Shown: positions 7,070-15,989 of the stretch, piece by piece
Numbering within the stretch: the first letter of the stretch is position 1
How the letters are laid out: every line of letters begins with the position of its first letter
Assembly: GCA_001275005.1 (NCBI GenBank)
Contig: JWZX01002910.1
Span: 1 to 35,609 of the forward strand
Direction of reading: 5' to 3'
Length of the DNA stretch: 35,609 nt
DNA from: Chrysochromulina tobinii
Taxonomy: Eukaryota > Haptophyta > Prymnesiales > Chrysochromulinaceae
The notes under the pieces: model-generated
Seen by the model: the letters and a program-made list of their open reading frames with translations, nothing else
The model's database searches: none
Told to the model about the DNA's origin: nothing
Position numbers and translations under genes: made by a program

Positions 7070-8772
7070 ATGAACGGAGCAGCATCCGCACACATGACGG
7101 TGCCATTTGCCAATATCGTGGCGGATGTCGGCGCGCCGTTATTCGAAGGCGGCGTCTCAGCGAAGCGCACGTGCTACCAGGTCTGGTCGTCGAGCATAAT
7201 CACCGCGCTCGCCAACTTTGGCGTGTTGTACAATTACAACTCCATCGCGGGCCTCTCATCCTCTTGGCTCACGGCCTTGTATGGCGACCCGGTGTGGGCG
7301 AATCAACTGTCAAGCAATGTCATCTTTGTCGGCACGCTGATCGGCATGCTCGGATTTGGTGTGCTCGGCGACCTCATCGGTCTCGACCGGGCGATGACGC
7401 TCACGCTGGCCGTGCAGGCCATCGGGGCATTGTTGCAAGCTGTGATGCCGTGGGGCTCAACGGATACGGCCTGGTCGCTCCTCATCGTCGCGCGCTTCAT
7501 CATCGGCGTCGGGTGCGGCGGCGTGTACCCACTCTCTGCGGGCAAGGCCGCAGCCGACGCTACGCACACCGTCGATCCCGACGAGAAGGCTAAGAGCGCC
7601 GCAATCGCCTTCTTCTGGCGCAACCCGGCGATGGTCTGGATCTACCTGTTTGGCTACCTGTTGTACCTCGGGCCAGGCGCGGGCATCCCTAGCTCAGTCG
7701 ACGGTCAGCTCGAGCCCGAGGACGACGCGCAGCGCCGTGGTTGGCAGATCGCGTGGCGCGTCGCGCTCGGGTTCGGCTGCATCGCGCCGGCGTTGATGAC
7801 TGTGGCCTCGGTGTTTGAGCCTCGCGCGAACGGTGCTTTGAGGGACGTGAACCAGCCGCCGCTGCTCGAGCGCGTCATCAAGGCGCGGCCGTGGCGCGGC
7901 TTCATCGCCACGGGCGGCGCGTGGTTCTTCTTCGACATCAGCTACTACGGCAACAGCCTGCTACAACCCAAGATCCTTGATACTCTCGCGCCGCCAAATT
8001 CAACTTTGTCTGTGTGGGAGTCGGAAGCGGAGAATATGGCGGTCGCGATGGTCGGTGTGCTGTTCACGCTGGTCATCATCCTGCTGCTGCCCGTGATCGG
8101 CGTGATCCGCATGCAGCATTTCGGATTACTCCTCGTCACCATCATCGCTACGATCCTCGCGTGAGCACGGCCACACCGCGACGCTCGCTGCCCCCACACG
8201 CTGCCCCCACAACCTCCACGCTGCCCCCACACGCTGCCCCCACAACCTCCACGCTGCCCCATACGCTGCCCCCACACGCCCCCCCTGCCCCCTCACGCTG
8301 CCCCCTCACGCCCCCCCTGCCCCCATCCCCTCGCGTACGCTGCCCCCTCATGCTTCGCTACGCGCCTGTCCATCGTAGGTTCACGTGGGGCCTCTTCCAG
8401 GACGCGGGCGTCGGAGCGCCGGTATTGCTACCGCTGTACGCACTGCTCTATGGCTCTTATTGGGCGCCCAACGTGACCACTTACATCATGGCCACCATTG
8501 CCTTCGAGCCGTCCATCCGCTCGACTATGAACGGCATGAGCGCCGCGCTGGGCAAGGTGGGCGCCATCCTGGGCTCCACTCTCTTCAAGGCGCTCCTCGA
8601 GTACAAGGTGGGCGGCTCGGAGAACGCGGCGGTGCAGATCATCATGGCGCTCTGTGCTGCCTTCGGCGCTTGTGGCATCGTGTGCACGTACGTCGGGGTT
8701 GGCCATGGTTGCAAGCCAAAGGACCTCCCGAGCGAGTACCAGTCTGCTGCTGTAGCTCCACTGGTGCTCTAG
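7070..8772 (+). CDS. Divergent PHT1-like phosphate transporter, two exons
   Basis: Exon 1 is 7070-8160 and exon 2 is 8379-8772; joined they encode 494 residues, the usual PHT1 length. Exon 1 alone ends at a TGA directly after the splice site. The spliced frame gives TIIATILA-FTWGLF at the junction and then the last transmembrane segments. Marks are GVLGDLIGLDRAM, IGVGCGGVYPLSAG, GAWFFFDISYYGNSLLQ, and in exon 2 YGSYWAPNVTTYIMATIAF and STMNGMSAALGKVGAILGS. The motif GDxLGR is altered to GDLIGLDR, so it is a diverged paralogue of its neighbour and its substrate could differ. The ATG at 7070 has A at -3. The last codons lie inside an inverted repeat (8744-8856). Confidence 0.85.
8161..8378 (+). 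other. Intron of the 7070-8772 transporter, with C-rich minisatellite
   Basis: The donor is gtgagc at 8161 and the acceptor ends catcgtag at 8378, 218 nt in all. Removal joins Ala codon GC|G and restores the transporter frame. The intron is almost purine-free on the plus strand in its middle part. It holds two perfect 33-bp tandem copies (8187-8219, 8220-8252) of a gctgcccccac-type unit, then degenerate copies to about 8350. The splice assignment rests on the reading frame and family homology. Confidence 0.85.
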
Positions 8773-8856
8773 CTCCAATCATGAGATTGGTCGAGATTGG
8801 TCGAGATTGGTCGAGATTGGACGTAGTGGAGCTATGTAGTGGAGCTACAGCAGCAG
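8744..8856. repeat. 19-bp perfect inverted repeat around the transporter stop codon
   Basis: Arms 8744-8762 and 8838-8856 are exact reverse complements (core gctgctgtagctccact). The 75-bp loop contains the stop codon (8770-8772), a small ccaatc/gattgg inverted repeat and a 10-bp tandem repeat. In RNA it would form a stem at the very end of the coding region and start of the 3' UTR. Confidence 0.85.
8783..8820. repeat. 10-bp tandem repeat (gagattggtc)n
   Basis: There are 3.8 perfect copies of gagattggtc in the loop of the inverted repeat at 8744-8856, directly after the transporter stop codon. Confidence 0.9.
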
Positions 8857-8883
8857 TTGCTCACTGCCTACGCATGCTCTAGG

Positions 8884-9002
8884 GCACCTGCGGCTCCACT
8901 ACGCAAGCTGTGTGCACCTGTGGCTCCACTACCCAAGCTGTGTTGCACCTGTGGCTCCACTACGCATGCTGTGTGCACCTGTGGCTCCTCGTTTAGCATG
9001 GT
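8884..9002. repeat. ~30-bp minisatellite, four copies
   Basis: Units begin gcacctg(c/t)ggctccact at 8884, 8914, 8945 and 8975. The first three are 30-31 bp with few changes and the fourth is degenerate. The unit contains ggctccactac, related to the arms of the neighbouring inverted repeat (gtagctccact), so the repeats may share an origin. Confidence 0.85.
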
Positions 9003-9644
9003 GCACCTCGCCTAACTGTATAGCAGTAGCACCAGAACCAGAAGCAGCACACCAGAAGCAGCAGTTTAAGAGGCCAGTGCTAGTGAGTGTAGCGTTCCGG
9101 GTGTCTGGTCGGGTGTGGCTCGCCCGCCACCCCGACATGTAGCGTCGGTCGTTGCCCGTACGCCCGAGCCACAGCCAGCCCGAGCACCGTGGCCGAGGAT
9201 GAGGGATCTGCACGCCCCAGCCCGGACCGCATCGAGACGCCTGTACAGCACTCATGACAGCACTCCGCTCGCGCTCCGGACTGCAGCACCATGTACCGGC
9301 ACAGTCCCGTCCGTCGCCGCGCGTTGACCGTGTGCGGCCGGTGTGCGTTCTTGTCAGTCGTCTGTCGTGTGGGCTGTGGCCGCCCCCGCCCGGCGCGGCT
9401 GCAACGGACCGACCATCTCAACCGTACGCATGTTATCAGAGTTACGAAAAGGACGTACCCACACATACGGTGTTAACATCGTCAGGATCTTACAGTTACG
9501 CCGTTCGCTCAAGCCTCAAGCGACAAGCCCGAGCGGACGACCCGCACGCGCATCCCTCGTCGCGCCTCACCCCACCCGACAATCGAACATACGTCCGTCA
9601 ATCACACACCCAACAGAAGGGAATGGAAGGCAACGAAGGCCGTT
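9003..9644. other. Intergenic, no gene seen
   Basis: This is the 3' flank of two converging genes (transporter and FAD oxidoreductase). Codon use in all frames looks random, and I see no RNA gene, hairpin or conserved domain. Confidence 0.4.
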
Positions 9645-11012
9645 CTAGAGCTTACTCTGCGTAGAGTGCGATACCCTGGCCGATGCGACCACTGCCTTGC
9701 CCGTGAAGCGCCGAATCGAGCAAAGTTTGGCCCCAGGCTCCTCTGGGGGTAACAGCTCGCGATAGCCGAGCAGGGCGGGCGCCAGGGAAGCGACGAAGGA
9801 GAGTGAGGCCTGACCCCACGCGTTGCACCCGACCATGTAGCACACACGGCACGAAGCCGTCGGCATGCCCGCGAGAGGCATCAGGTCCGCTGTCTCCGAG
9901 TAGAGGCCGTACTTTTGGGGGTATGTGGCTCCAAACTCCAAGTACGGGTATTTGTGCCAGCCCCACTTGGCTAGGTTGCCGCAGCGCTCGGTGGCCTTGG
10001 GGCTCTTGAGACCGCTGAAGTGGTCTTCGCCGCTGATGCGCACAAAGTCGTCCTCGACACACCAATCATGACTGAAGCCAAAGGTGAAGAAGTTGGGCGA
10101 GTCGGGGGCAGCCATGCCGCCTACTGGACCGGCCTCGCGATGCGGCAAGGCGGTAAGGTAGCTGTAGCGAGGCGTGAGGAGGCCAGCCAGATGCTCATCG
10201 ATGTACATAGCCCCCGTCGCGACAATCGCCCTCTTGGCGCGGAGTACCTGCCCGTCCTCGAGCCGTATCTCGGCGTAATCCTCGGCTCCTTTCGCATGAC
10301 CGGCATGGCCGACGTGGATTGTGGTGACGCTCTTCATCGGCGCACAGTTCTCCTTGAGCTTCACCGCGCCCATCTTTGAGGCGGCGTCGAGTAGGGCACG
10401 TGCGTAGCTCGCCGAGTCGATGCGCGCATCCCCGGGGAACCAGATGCCCGCCACAAAGCTAGCTGCCTCACCGTGGGCATCGACCACGCGGTCCTTGTCC
10501 CACCACTCGCAGTCGCAGCCGAGCCGTCGAAGGTAGTCGAACTCACGCCTCAATCGTTCGACCTTGTCCGCCTCGCAAACCATCAGGGATCCGAGCTGCT
10601 TCACCTGCTCCTTGGGTCGAGGGAGCACCTTCGACGCAAGCTGAAGCTCAATCCTGAGCCCGCGCTTCGCAAGGTCGAGGTAAGCCTTCACGCCATCCCA
10701 GCCATGATGCTCCGCAAACCCATCCAGCATGAGGTATGGTGGGAGTGTGACGATCATCTTGATGGCGCTAGGTCCACACGGCCCACCCTCGAACACAGCC
10801 GAACCACTATTCTCGGGCTCGAAGGTGGATTCCTCACCAGCGATCAGCGGCGCTCCTCCAGGCACGTGGCCCGCTGTGCTGCGTCCCTTACCGGGCGTGC
10901 CCATCTCCAGGCACAGGATGTTCTTCACCCCCGCGTCGGCAAGGTGGTAGACCGCTGCAGCGCCGGTCGTGCCAGCACCGACGACGATGACTTCATACAC
11001 ATCGGTCGCCAT
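9645..11012 (-). CDS. FAD-dependent oxidoreductase of the DAO / sarcosine-dimethylglycine dehydrogenase type
   Basis: The product is 455 residues from the ATG at 11012, which has a strong context (gcgATGG). The N-terminus has a Rossmann FAD-binding fold, VIVVGAGTTGAAAVYHLADA, followed by LCLEMG and a glycine/histidine segment typical of glycine-oxidase-like DAO flavoproteins. A middle region has GDARIDSASYARALLDAA and the second FAD contact region VLRAKRAIVATGAMY. The C-terminus has YSETADLMPLAG and VGCNAWGQASLSF. The family oxidises amines or N-methyl amino acids such as sarcosine, dimethylglycine or D-amino acids. The substrate cannot be assigned, and no folate-binding GcvT domain follows. 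The frame is open upstream to 11186 with an Arg-rich stretch but no ATG. No organelle signal is obvious. Confidence 0.8.
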   Translation of the reverse strand: MATDVYEVIVVGAGTTGAAAVYHLADAGVKNILCLEMGTPGKGRSTAGHVPGGAPLIAGEESTFEPENSGSAVFEGGPCGPSAIKMIVTLPPYLMLDGFAEHHGWDGVKAYLDLAKRGLRIELQLASKVLPRPKEQVKQLGSLMVCEADKVERLRREFDYLRRLGCDCEWWDKDRVVDAHGEAASFVAGIWFPGDARIDSASYARALLDAASKMGAVKLKENCAPMKSVTTIHVGHAGHAKGAEDYAEIRLEDGQVLRAKRAIVATGAMYIDEHLAGLLTPRYSYLTALPHREAGPVGGMAAPDSPNFFTFGFSHDWCVEDDFVRISGEDHFSGLKSPKATERCGNLAKWGWHKYPYLEFGATYPQKYGLYSETADLMPLAGMPTASCRVCYMVGCNAWGQASLSFVASLAPALLGYRELLPPEEPGAKLCSIRRFTGKAVVASARVSHSTQSKL

Positions 11013-11408
11013 CGCGATCGCCGACACACGCGACCGCTCTCGCACAACTCCATGTTGGTCAGAACGACGCTCGGGTTTGCCACGAGCTCGTGTTGACGTT
11101 TGTAGGCCCTCCCCCGAAACTTGTCCCCGCCACCCCCGCTCGTGGGAAAACCACCTTAATACTGTACTGTAAGCAGCTTTCGCCACAAAGCACCGCTCAC
11201 TCCTCTACATCCTCTTCCACTCCTCTTCCTGGGAAAACTGAATGAACGCTCATGACAAACTTGGAAGTTTCGCTTCGCGGGACTACGGGTATTCGGTTAT
11301 CTCGTCGGTACAAGTCGACGCGAGCGCTGCCCGTGTGTTCGTAGCGTGTGTAACGCTACGACCGCCCATAGACGTGGTGCTTAAGGTGGAGCGGAGTGAA
11401 GCCGCGCC
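11013..11408. other. Divergent intergenic region (FAD oxidoreductase / scaffold gene)
   Basis: This 396-bp region probably contains both promoters. A pyrimidine-rich stretch (about 11187-11230, with ctcctctacatcctcttcc) precedes the scaffold gene. No gene or strong motif is seen. Confidence 0.4.
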
Positions 11409-14400
11409 ATGCCAAAGGCAACGAATGCACGGGCGGATGCCTTTGAGAGTGGAAGGGGGCTTATCACCGGCAAGAAACAGGCGGAGGCGTCACCTCGCAC
11501 GAAAATCGAATCGGAGTCGTCGAGTGCCAACGCTGCCCCAGCTGCCCAGCTCACGGTTCAGGAAATCGAATTTGGCAAGGTGGTTCACAATGCCATCGAG
11601 TTCCTCGAAAAAAAGCAGCGTACGGCAGAGCACGAGGAGCTTGAGGCGCGCCAGATGCGCAAATGCAACGCTCAGATCACTTTGAGGGCTCTCGTGCACC
11701 GCAAAGGCGGGCTCCCGCCAAAAGCTTTCCTCGAAGAGGTTACGGGCTCAATCCGGTTCGACGAGGTCCGGAGCCTGCTCCAGCGGCGCTGCAACTTGAA
11801 AGCTAAGCGGCCTCAAGTACTCTGGCTCGAGCCACATGGCGAGACTGTCAACTTGGACAACCAGATTGTGTTCCAGCGCTTCGTGAACACAATGTGGTGT
11901 AAGCAGCCCTTGGTTGTTCACGTGCGAGACGAGGAAATGTCCAAACCAGAGGCAAACGTTGAGCCCATTCTTCTCCAAGAGCCGGCCAAGCTTCTCTTTG
12001 CACGGTACGACCTCAACGGCAACGGCCGAGTGGAGAAGCTCGAGCTGAAGCGGCTGCTAATCAACGATCTCAAGATTGATCGGTACATCGACTGCTCTGC
12101 TCTCATGATGGAGCGCTTCCTAGATGGCGAGTTCAAGCTCGTTGATCTCGATCAAGGTTCGGAGGGCGTCTCGTTGAGTGAATTCACCACATACGTGACG
12201 GCCATGTCCCGATGGATGCGCAGCGAGCTCCTGCAGTTTGTCAATCCCAAGAGCACATTTTCGGGCCTTGCTGCAAAGGCCGTCGAGATGCAGCTGCTGC
12301 CAATCCATCCGCCACCTCCTGTACCGGTAGCGGACGGCCGAGGATCAGTCTCGATTGTTGAGACAAACGTGTTCGGCATTCGCGTTGAGATTCCCGCCAG
12401 CATGCTCGCACGGCACCCCGGTGCCAAGATTTCTTTGCAGACCCTCTCTGCACCGAATGTGTACCATCTGGGGGAAAGCCCGGGTGCGCCAAAGAGCGAG
12501 TTCATCTTCTCACCCATCGTGCGGATCGACTTCCCCGCGTTTGAGAATGGAGAGGAGCCGCCCGATCTGGGTGGCCCGATTGCGCCGCCATTTGAGACGC
12601 CATTCATCCTGACCATGCCCCATTGCTTCGACCCGGCTGATGGTATGCAGTCGTGCGTCTTTCTTAGCGCCCCGCATGGCGGCATGACATGGGAAGCACC
12701 GCACGCCGTCAGCCCAAATTCTAGCCGTCCTTCGAGCCCAACCGCAAACTTTGAGGGGCCCATGCTGGAGCTTCAAGAGGATCAGATGAGAGCCATGATG
12801 CCATATGCAGGCCTCTGTTGCGTCTTCACCAATCCTACCATGGAAGATCTAGCTGCGGTTCGCATCTTTCTTTTCTCGATGCCAGAGTTGCCGCGTGATG
12901 AAATTTCCACTCTACGTCTGCACATTTGCCTGCATCTTCCCGATCAGACGCAGGAGATGGAGCTCATTCAGACCTCCGAGTGGGGCGCAAGCAAGTGCAT
13001 CGGCTCCACACCCGTCCTCAAACTCTTCGAAGGCGCCACTCTCAAGTTCACGTACCAAGCGCAGGAGCACGTCTTGGTGTGGATGGGCTTTCGGGTGACA
13101 GCCGAATTCACCATCCCAAAGATGGGTGACAAGGGTGAGGAGCCGCGCGAAGACGATCCCGACGACAGGGAGATCCTCCGCGGCGCCGTGGGCGTTGAGA
13201 TCCTTCCAGGGAAGGGCAAGCAGTCGTCGCGCGTTCGGCTCGTTTCCAAGCGGGCGGGCATCCCCGAAACGGGGTACGAGATCCCCTTTGCCGTGCGCCT
13301 CATGAATGAGGTGCGACCCAACGCGCCCGTACTCAGTCTCAAGGATCGAAGGCCATTCGACTTCACGCTCGAGTGGAGGAAGCCAACGGTCATCGATGGC
13401 GATGGTGATGGCGATTTTGCGGAGATTACGCACTACGCGATCGAAATTACAACGACAGCCCCCTCGGGCACCTATTATCCCTGGACAGAGGTCTGGTGTG
13501 GCGCAGGCCATGCGTCCCCAGACTTTCGTGCAATCGTAGCTATGAAAGAGGCCAAGAAGAGCGGTGACACTGCCACAATCGAGAGACTCCAACTCGAGGA
13601 AGGCAAGAGGAGCGGTGCCGCCAAAGATGAGGGAGGCGCCGATGAGGGTGAGGAGAAGAAGATGAACGAGGGTGAGGAGAAGAAGACGAAGGAAGGTGAG
13701 GAGATGATGACGAAGGAAGGTGAGGAGAAAAACAAGACGAAGGAGAAGAAGAAGCGAGCCAAGGAGAGCAAGGTAGCGAAGGACGGCGCAACGGATCAGG
13801 GCGTCGGACCCATCCTTTCATACACGCTGCCCGTGGATCCAGCACTCTTCGGCTACCTGAGGATTCGGTGCTGGGCGGAAGAGGAGGCGAGACCCTCTAG
13901 ATACTCAAACGAGGTAAAACTTCCTCGTTGGCAAGGAAAGGAAAAGAAAAAGGAGCAAGTGGACCAGTCAGTGGAAGATGTGATGAGGCAATACTTCAAG
14001 AACCTCCCGCAGCACATCACCGATCAGAGTGCTGGGGTCTGGTACAGAATCGGCAACGTGCCGAGCAGAAACGTCTGGGGTGGCGATGGAATCCCGCCGC
14101 CGCCCAAGGCTGAGAAGGCATCAGAACCAGCCATGGCACCGGTGCCTTACGACGTGCCCCGCTTGCCGAACATTCCCGGCTTGAAGGAATCGGGCTCAGT
14201 GCTGGCAAGCTTCTACAAGGAAATGGGGTGTGATGGTGGCGGAGGCGGTGTAGTCTTCGGACTTCGCATTGATCACGTCTTGCACGCAATCGTGGGCACC
14301 CCAACTCTCAATGGCGAAAATGCGCCCTCTCGGACGGTTGCCACGCTGAGTGAGCCACTGATGGCGTTCTGTGAGATCGCTTACGCGGATGCAATGCTGC

Positions 14401-15989
14401 CGCTCCTTGATACGGTCGTCGAGCTCAAGCCTCAGTGGCGAGATGTCAATGAAAAGGTCAGGGGTATCGTTCGACAGGTCGCATCGCTCCGCGCGCATTA
14501 CAATATCTGCGAGCAGCATGTCAAAGAGATACTGAATGTACTGTTGGAGCTGCATCAGATGCTGCGCGGATGCCAGGCGGAGCAGTTTCTCGCCTTCCAC
14601 CTCAGTCACGTTGACTACAGCGACGGTGTGAAGAAAGCTCTGAAGGAAGAGCTAGCTGCAAGCATGTCCAACGCTCTTTGGCGACTTTCCATCGAGCTTC
14701 TCAAGATGCAGCTCGAAGTGCGCACGTCAGGGGCAGCCGTTGGCCTCGAGCTTCCGCATCTGCGCCCTTCGTGGGCGCGTTGCGCCGCCGTCTCCGCGCC
14801 AACGAGTCCAACGACGCCAAAGAGTCCAATGATGCCAACGAGTCCAAAGAGTATTGAAGCCGGGCGTCCCGGGTCCGGGACCGCCGCAGGGGCGACACTA
14901 GGCAATGCAGCCATTGACGTCGAGGGCGATCAATCTTTGTCGGATGCCAGATCGACGAGGACGAAATCAGCGTCGACGAGGCCGAAATCCCCGCCACAAG
15001 CGACGCGTTGCGTGTCCACACTTGAAGAAGACGACAAGAAGAAATCTCCCGACCCGATGACTACGCAGAATCTTCTCCAGAAGAATACTCCCGCGCAGCA
15101 TCTGCTGCAGCTCCAACGCGCAGCAGATGCTGCCCAGCTTACTCCCGCCCAGAAATGGCAGAAGAATCTTGAATCGCGCCTGTGGTTCAAGAAGCTTGAA
15201 TGGGGCGAGGTACTCGATAATCCCTTCAACAGTGGTTCATCTTGGACGGACCGACTCGTAGATCAGGCTTCTCGTGCTGCATCACCGCATGTGCAGCATG
15301 TGCCAGTTTACTCGAACGGTCTCTTGCGCTTCGTTCCCGTATTGCCATCAAGTGCAGGCAGCTTGTTGCGCGTCGCTCCCGTGTCGCCTCGCGTACTCGT
15401 AGGCAGCTCAAGCCCGCCACGAAGGGCTGCTACAGCGCCCCACCGCATGTCGCCCCGTCTCTCCGACGCAAATATTCTCTCCAGAGGCGGCGGGGGTCGG
15501 GGCAGCGTGAGCCCGCCACCTCTGTCGCCGGTTGCAAGCACCTCGAGCTTCTCACTCCGTTCAACGGCTGGAGACAGCCCGGGCCGTACTTCACCTCGTC
15601 GAGGCAGGTTGCATAGCTCCATGCATTACCGTGTCGGGCAACACGAAACCGCAAGATACCACACGGTTTGGCATCGCGTGGTCTCGATCGACAAGGCCAG
15701 AAGCGCTGCACGATGCGCTACAGCGCCCCACCGCGAATCGCCCCTTCTGCACGACGCAAACTCGCTCTCTGTCTGCGGTGGCGGTCGGGGCAGCAGAAGC
15801 GCTACCACACCAAGTACTACAGCGCCCCACCGCGAATCGCCCCGTCTGTCCGATGCAAGCTCTCTCTCTCGAGGTGGTGGCGGTCGGGGCACCTCTCACA
15901 AACACACCGCCTCCTATATTTCGGATCTTCTTCAGCGTGAAGATTGGAGGAGAATGGGGATAGATTGTCGCCCAGAAGTGGGACGATGA
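11409..15989 (+). CDS. Large EF-hand / ZU5-UPA-like / FN3-like scaffold protein (hypothetical)
   Basis: This is a single uninterrupted 1526-codon frame; its ATG has a good context (cgccATG). In order: a helical N-terminus; a possible ubiquitin- or PB1-like fold (about 90-175); a canonical EF-hand loop DLNGNGRVEKLE at 201-212 and a degenerate second loop (VDLDQGSEGVSLSEF); a ZU5-like domain (about 315-420: FGIRVEIPASML, FIFSPIVRIDFP, TPFILTMPHCFDP); a UPA-like domain (about 483-560: VRIFLFSMPEL, LRLHICLHLPDQTQEMEL); an FN3-like domain (about 635-841) split by a Glu/Lys repeat; a helical region (about 990-1110); and a Ser/Pro/Arg-rich tail with TSPTTPKSP-type sites and three 26-residue repeats. 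ZU5-UPA pairs are known from UNC5, PIDD and ankyrins. No death domain or ankyrin repeat is visible. Domain calls are by eye; function is unknown, and a membrane or cytoskeleton scaffold is conceivable. Confidence 0.75.
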   Translation: MPKATNARADAFESGRGLITGKKQAEASPRTKIESESSSANAAPAAQLTVQEIEFGKVVHNAIEFLEKKQRTAEHEELEARQMRKCNAQITLRALVHRKGGLPPKAFLEEVTGSIRFDEVRSLLQRRCNLKAKRPQVLWLEPHGETVNLDNQIVFQRFVNTMWCKQPLVVHVRDEEMSKPEANVEPILLQEPAKLLFARYDLNGNGRVEKLELKRLLINDLKIDRYIDCSALMMERFLDGEFKLVDLDQGSEGVSLSEFTTYVTAMSRWMRSELLQFVNPKSTFSGLAAKAVEMQLLPIHPPPPVPVADGRGSVSIVETNVFGIRVEIPASMLARHPGAKISLQTLSAPNVYHLGESPGAPKSEFIFSPIVRIDFPAFENGEEPPDLGGPIAPPFETPFILTMPHCFDPADGMQSCVFLSAPHGGMTWEAPHAVSPNSSRPSSPTANFEGPMLELQEDQMRAMMPYAGLCCVFTNPTMEDLAAVRIFLFSMPELPRDEISTLRLHICLHLPDQTQEMELIQTSEWGASKCIGSTPVLKLFEGATLKFTYQAQEHVLVWMGFRVTAEFTIPKMGDKGEEPREDDPDDREILRGAVGVEILPGKGKQSSRVRLVSKRAGIPETGYEIPFAVRLMNEVRPNAPVLSLKDRRPFDFTLEWRKPTVIDGDGDGDFAEITHYAIEITTTAPSGTYYPWTEVWCGAGHASPDFRAIVAMKEAKKSGDTATIERLQLEEGKRSGAAKDEGGADEGEEKKMNEGEEKKTKEGEEMMTKEGEEKNKTKEKKKRAKESKVAKDGATDQGVGPILSYTLPVDPALFGYLRIRCWAEEEARPSRYSNEVKLPRWQGKEKKKEQVDQSVEDVMRQYFKNLPQHITDQSAGVWYRIGNVPSRNVWGGDGIPPPPKAEKASEPAMAPVPYDVPRLPNIPGLKESGSVLASFYKEMGCDGGGGGVVFGLRIDHVLHAIVGTPTLNGENAPSRTVATLSEPLMAFCEIAYADAMLPLLDTVVELKPQWRDVNEKVRGIVRQVASLRAHYNICEQHVKEILNVLLELHQMLRGCQAEQFLAFHLSHVDYSDGVKKALKEELAASMSNALWRLSIELLKMQLEVRTSGAAVGLELPHLRPSWARCAAVSAPTSPTTPKSPMMPTSPKSIEAGRPGSGTAAGATLGNAAIDVEGDQSLSDARSTRTKSASTRPKSPPQATRCVSTLEEDDKKKSPDPMTTQNLLQKNTPAQHLLQLQRAADAAQLTPAQKWQKNLESRLWFKKLEWGEVLDNPFNSGSSWTDRLVDQASRAASPHVQHVPVYSNGLLRFVPVLPSSAGSLLRVAPVSPRVLVGSSSPPRRAATAPHRMSPRLSDANILSRGGGGRGSVSPPPLSPVASTSSFSLRSTAGDSPGRTSPRRGRLHSSMHYRVGQHETARYHTVWHRVVSIDKARSAARCATAPHRESPLLHDANSLSVCGGGRGSRSATTPSTTAPHRESPRLSDASSLSRGGGGRGTSHKHTASYISDLLQREDWRRMGIDCRPEVGR
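13645..13770 (+). repeat. Glu/Lys-rich coding repeat interrupting the FN3-like domain
   Basis: Variants of ggtgaggagaagaagatgaacgag encode degenerate copies of EGEEKK followed by two or three residues. The block lies between two halves that read as one fibronectin-III-like sandwich (EITHYAIEITTTAPSG before it, LFGYLRIRCWAEEEARPSRY after it), so it is probably an expanded loop. Confidence 0.8.
15428..15898 (+). repeat. Three dispersed ~80-bp coding repeats in the scaffold C-terminus
   Basis: Copies at about 15428-15509, 15719-15797 and 15820-15898 share acagcgccccaccgc and encode TAPHR(M/E)SP-x-L-x-DA-x-x-LS followed by a GGGGRG-type end. The last two are nearly identical in DNA. They are Arg/Gly/Ser-rich and likely disordered. 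Confidence 0.85.

Noticed and set aside
8884-9002. CRISPR-like array (regular ~30-bp units)
   Set aside because: Units are directly adjacent without unique spacers and the context is eukaryotic; it is a minisatellite.
11013-11186. N-terminal extension of the FAD oxidoreductase
   Set aside because: The frame contains no ATG before 11012 and the Arg-rich residues do not form a clear targeting signal.
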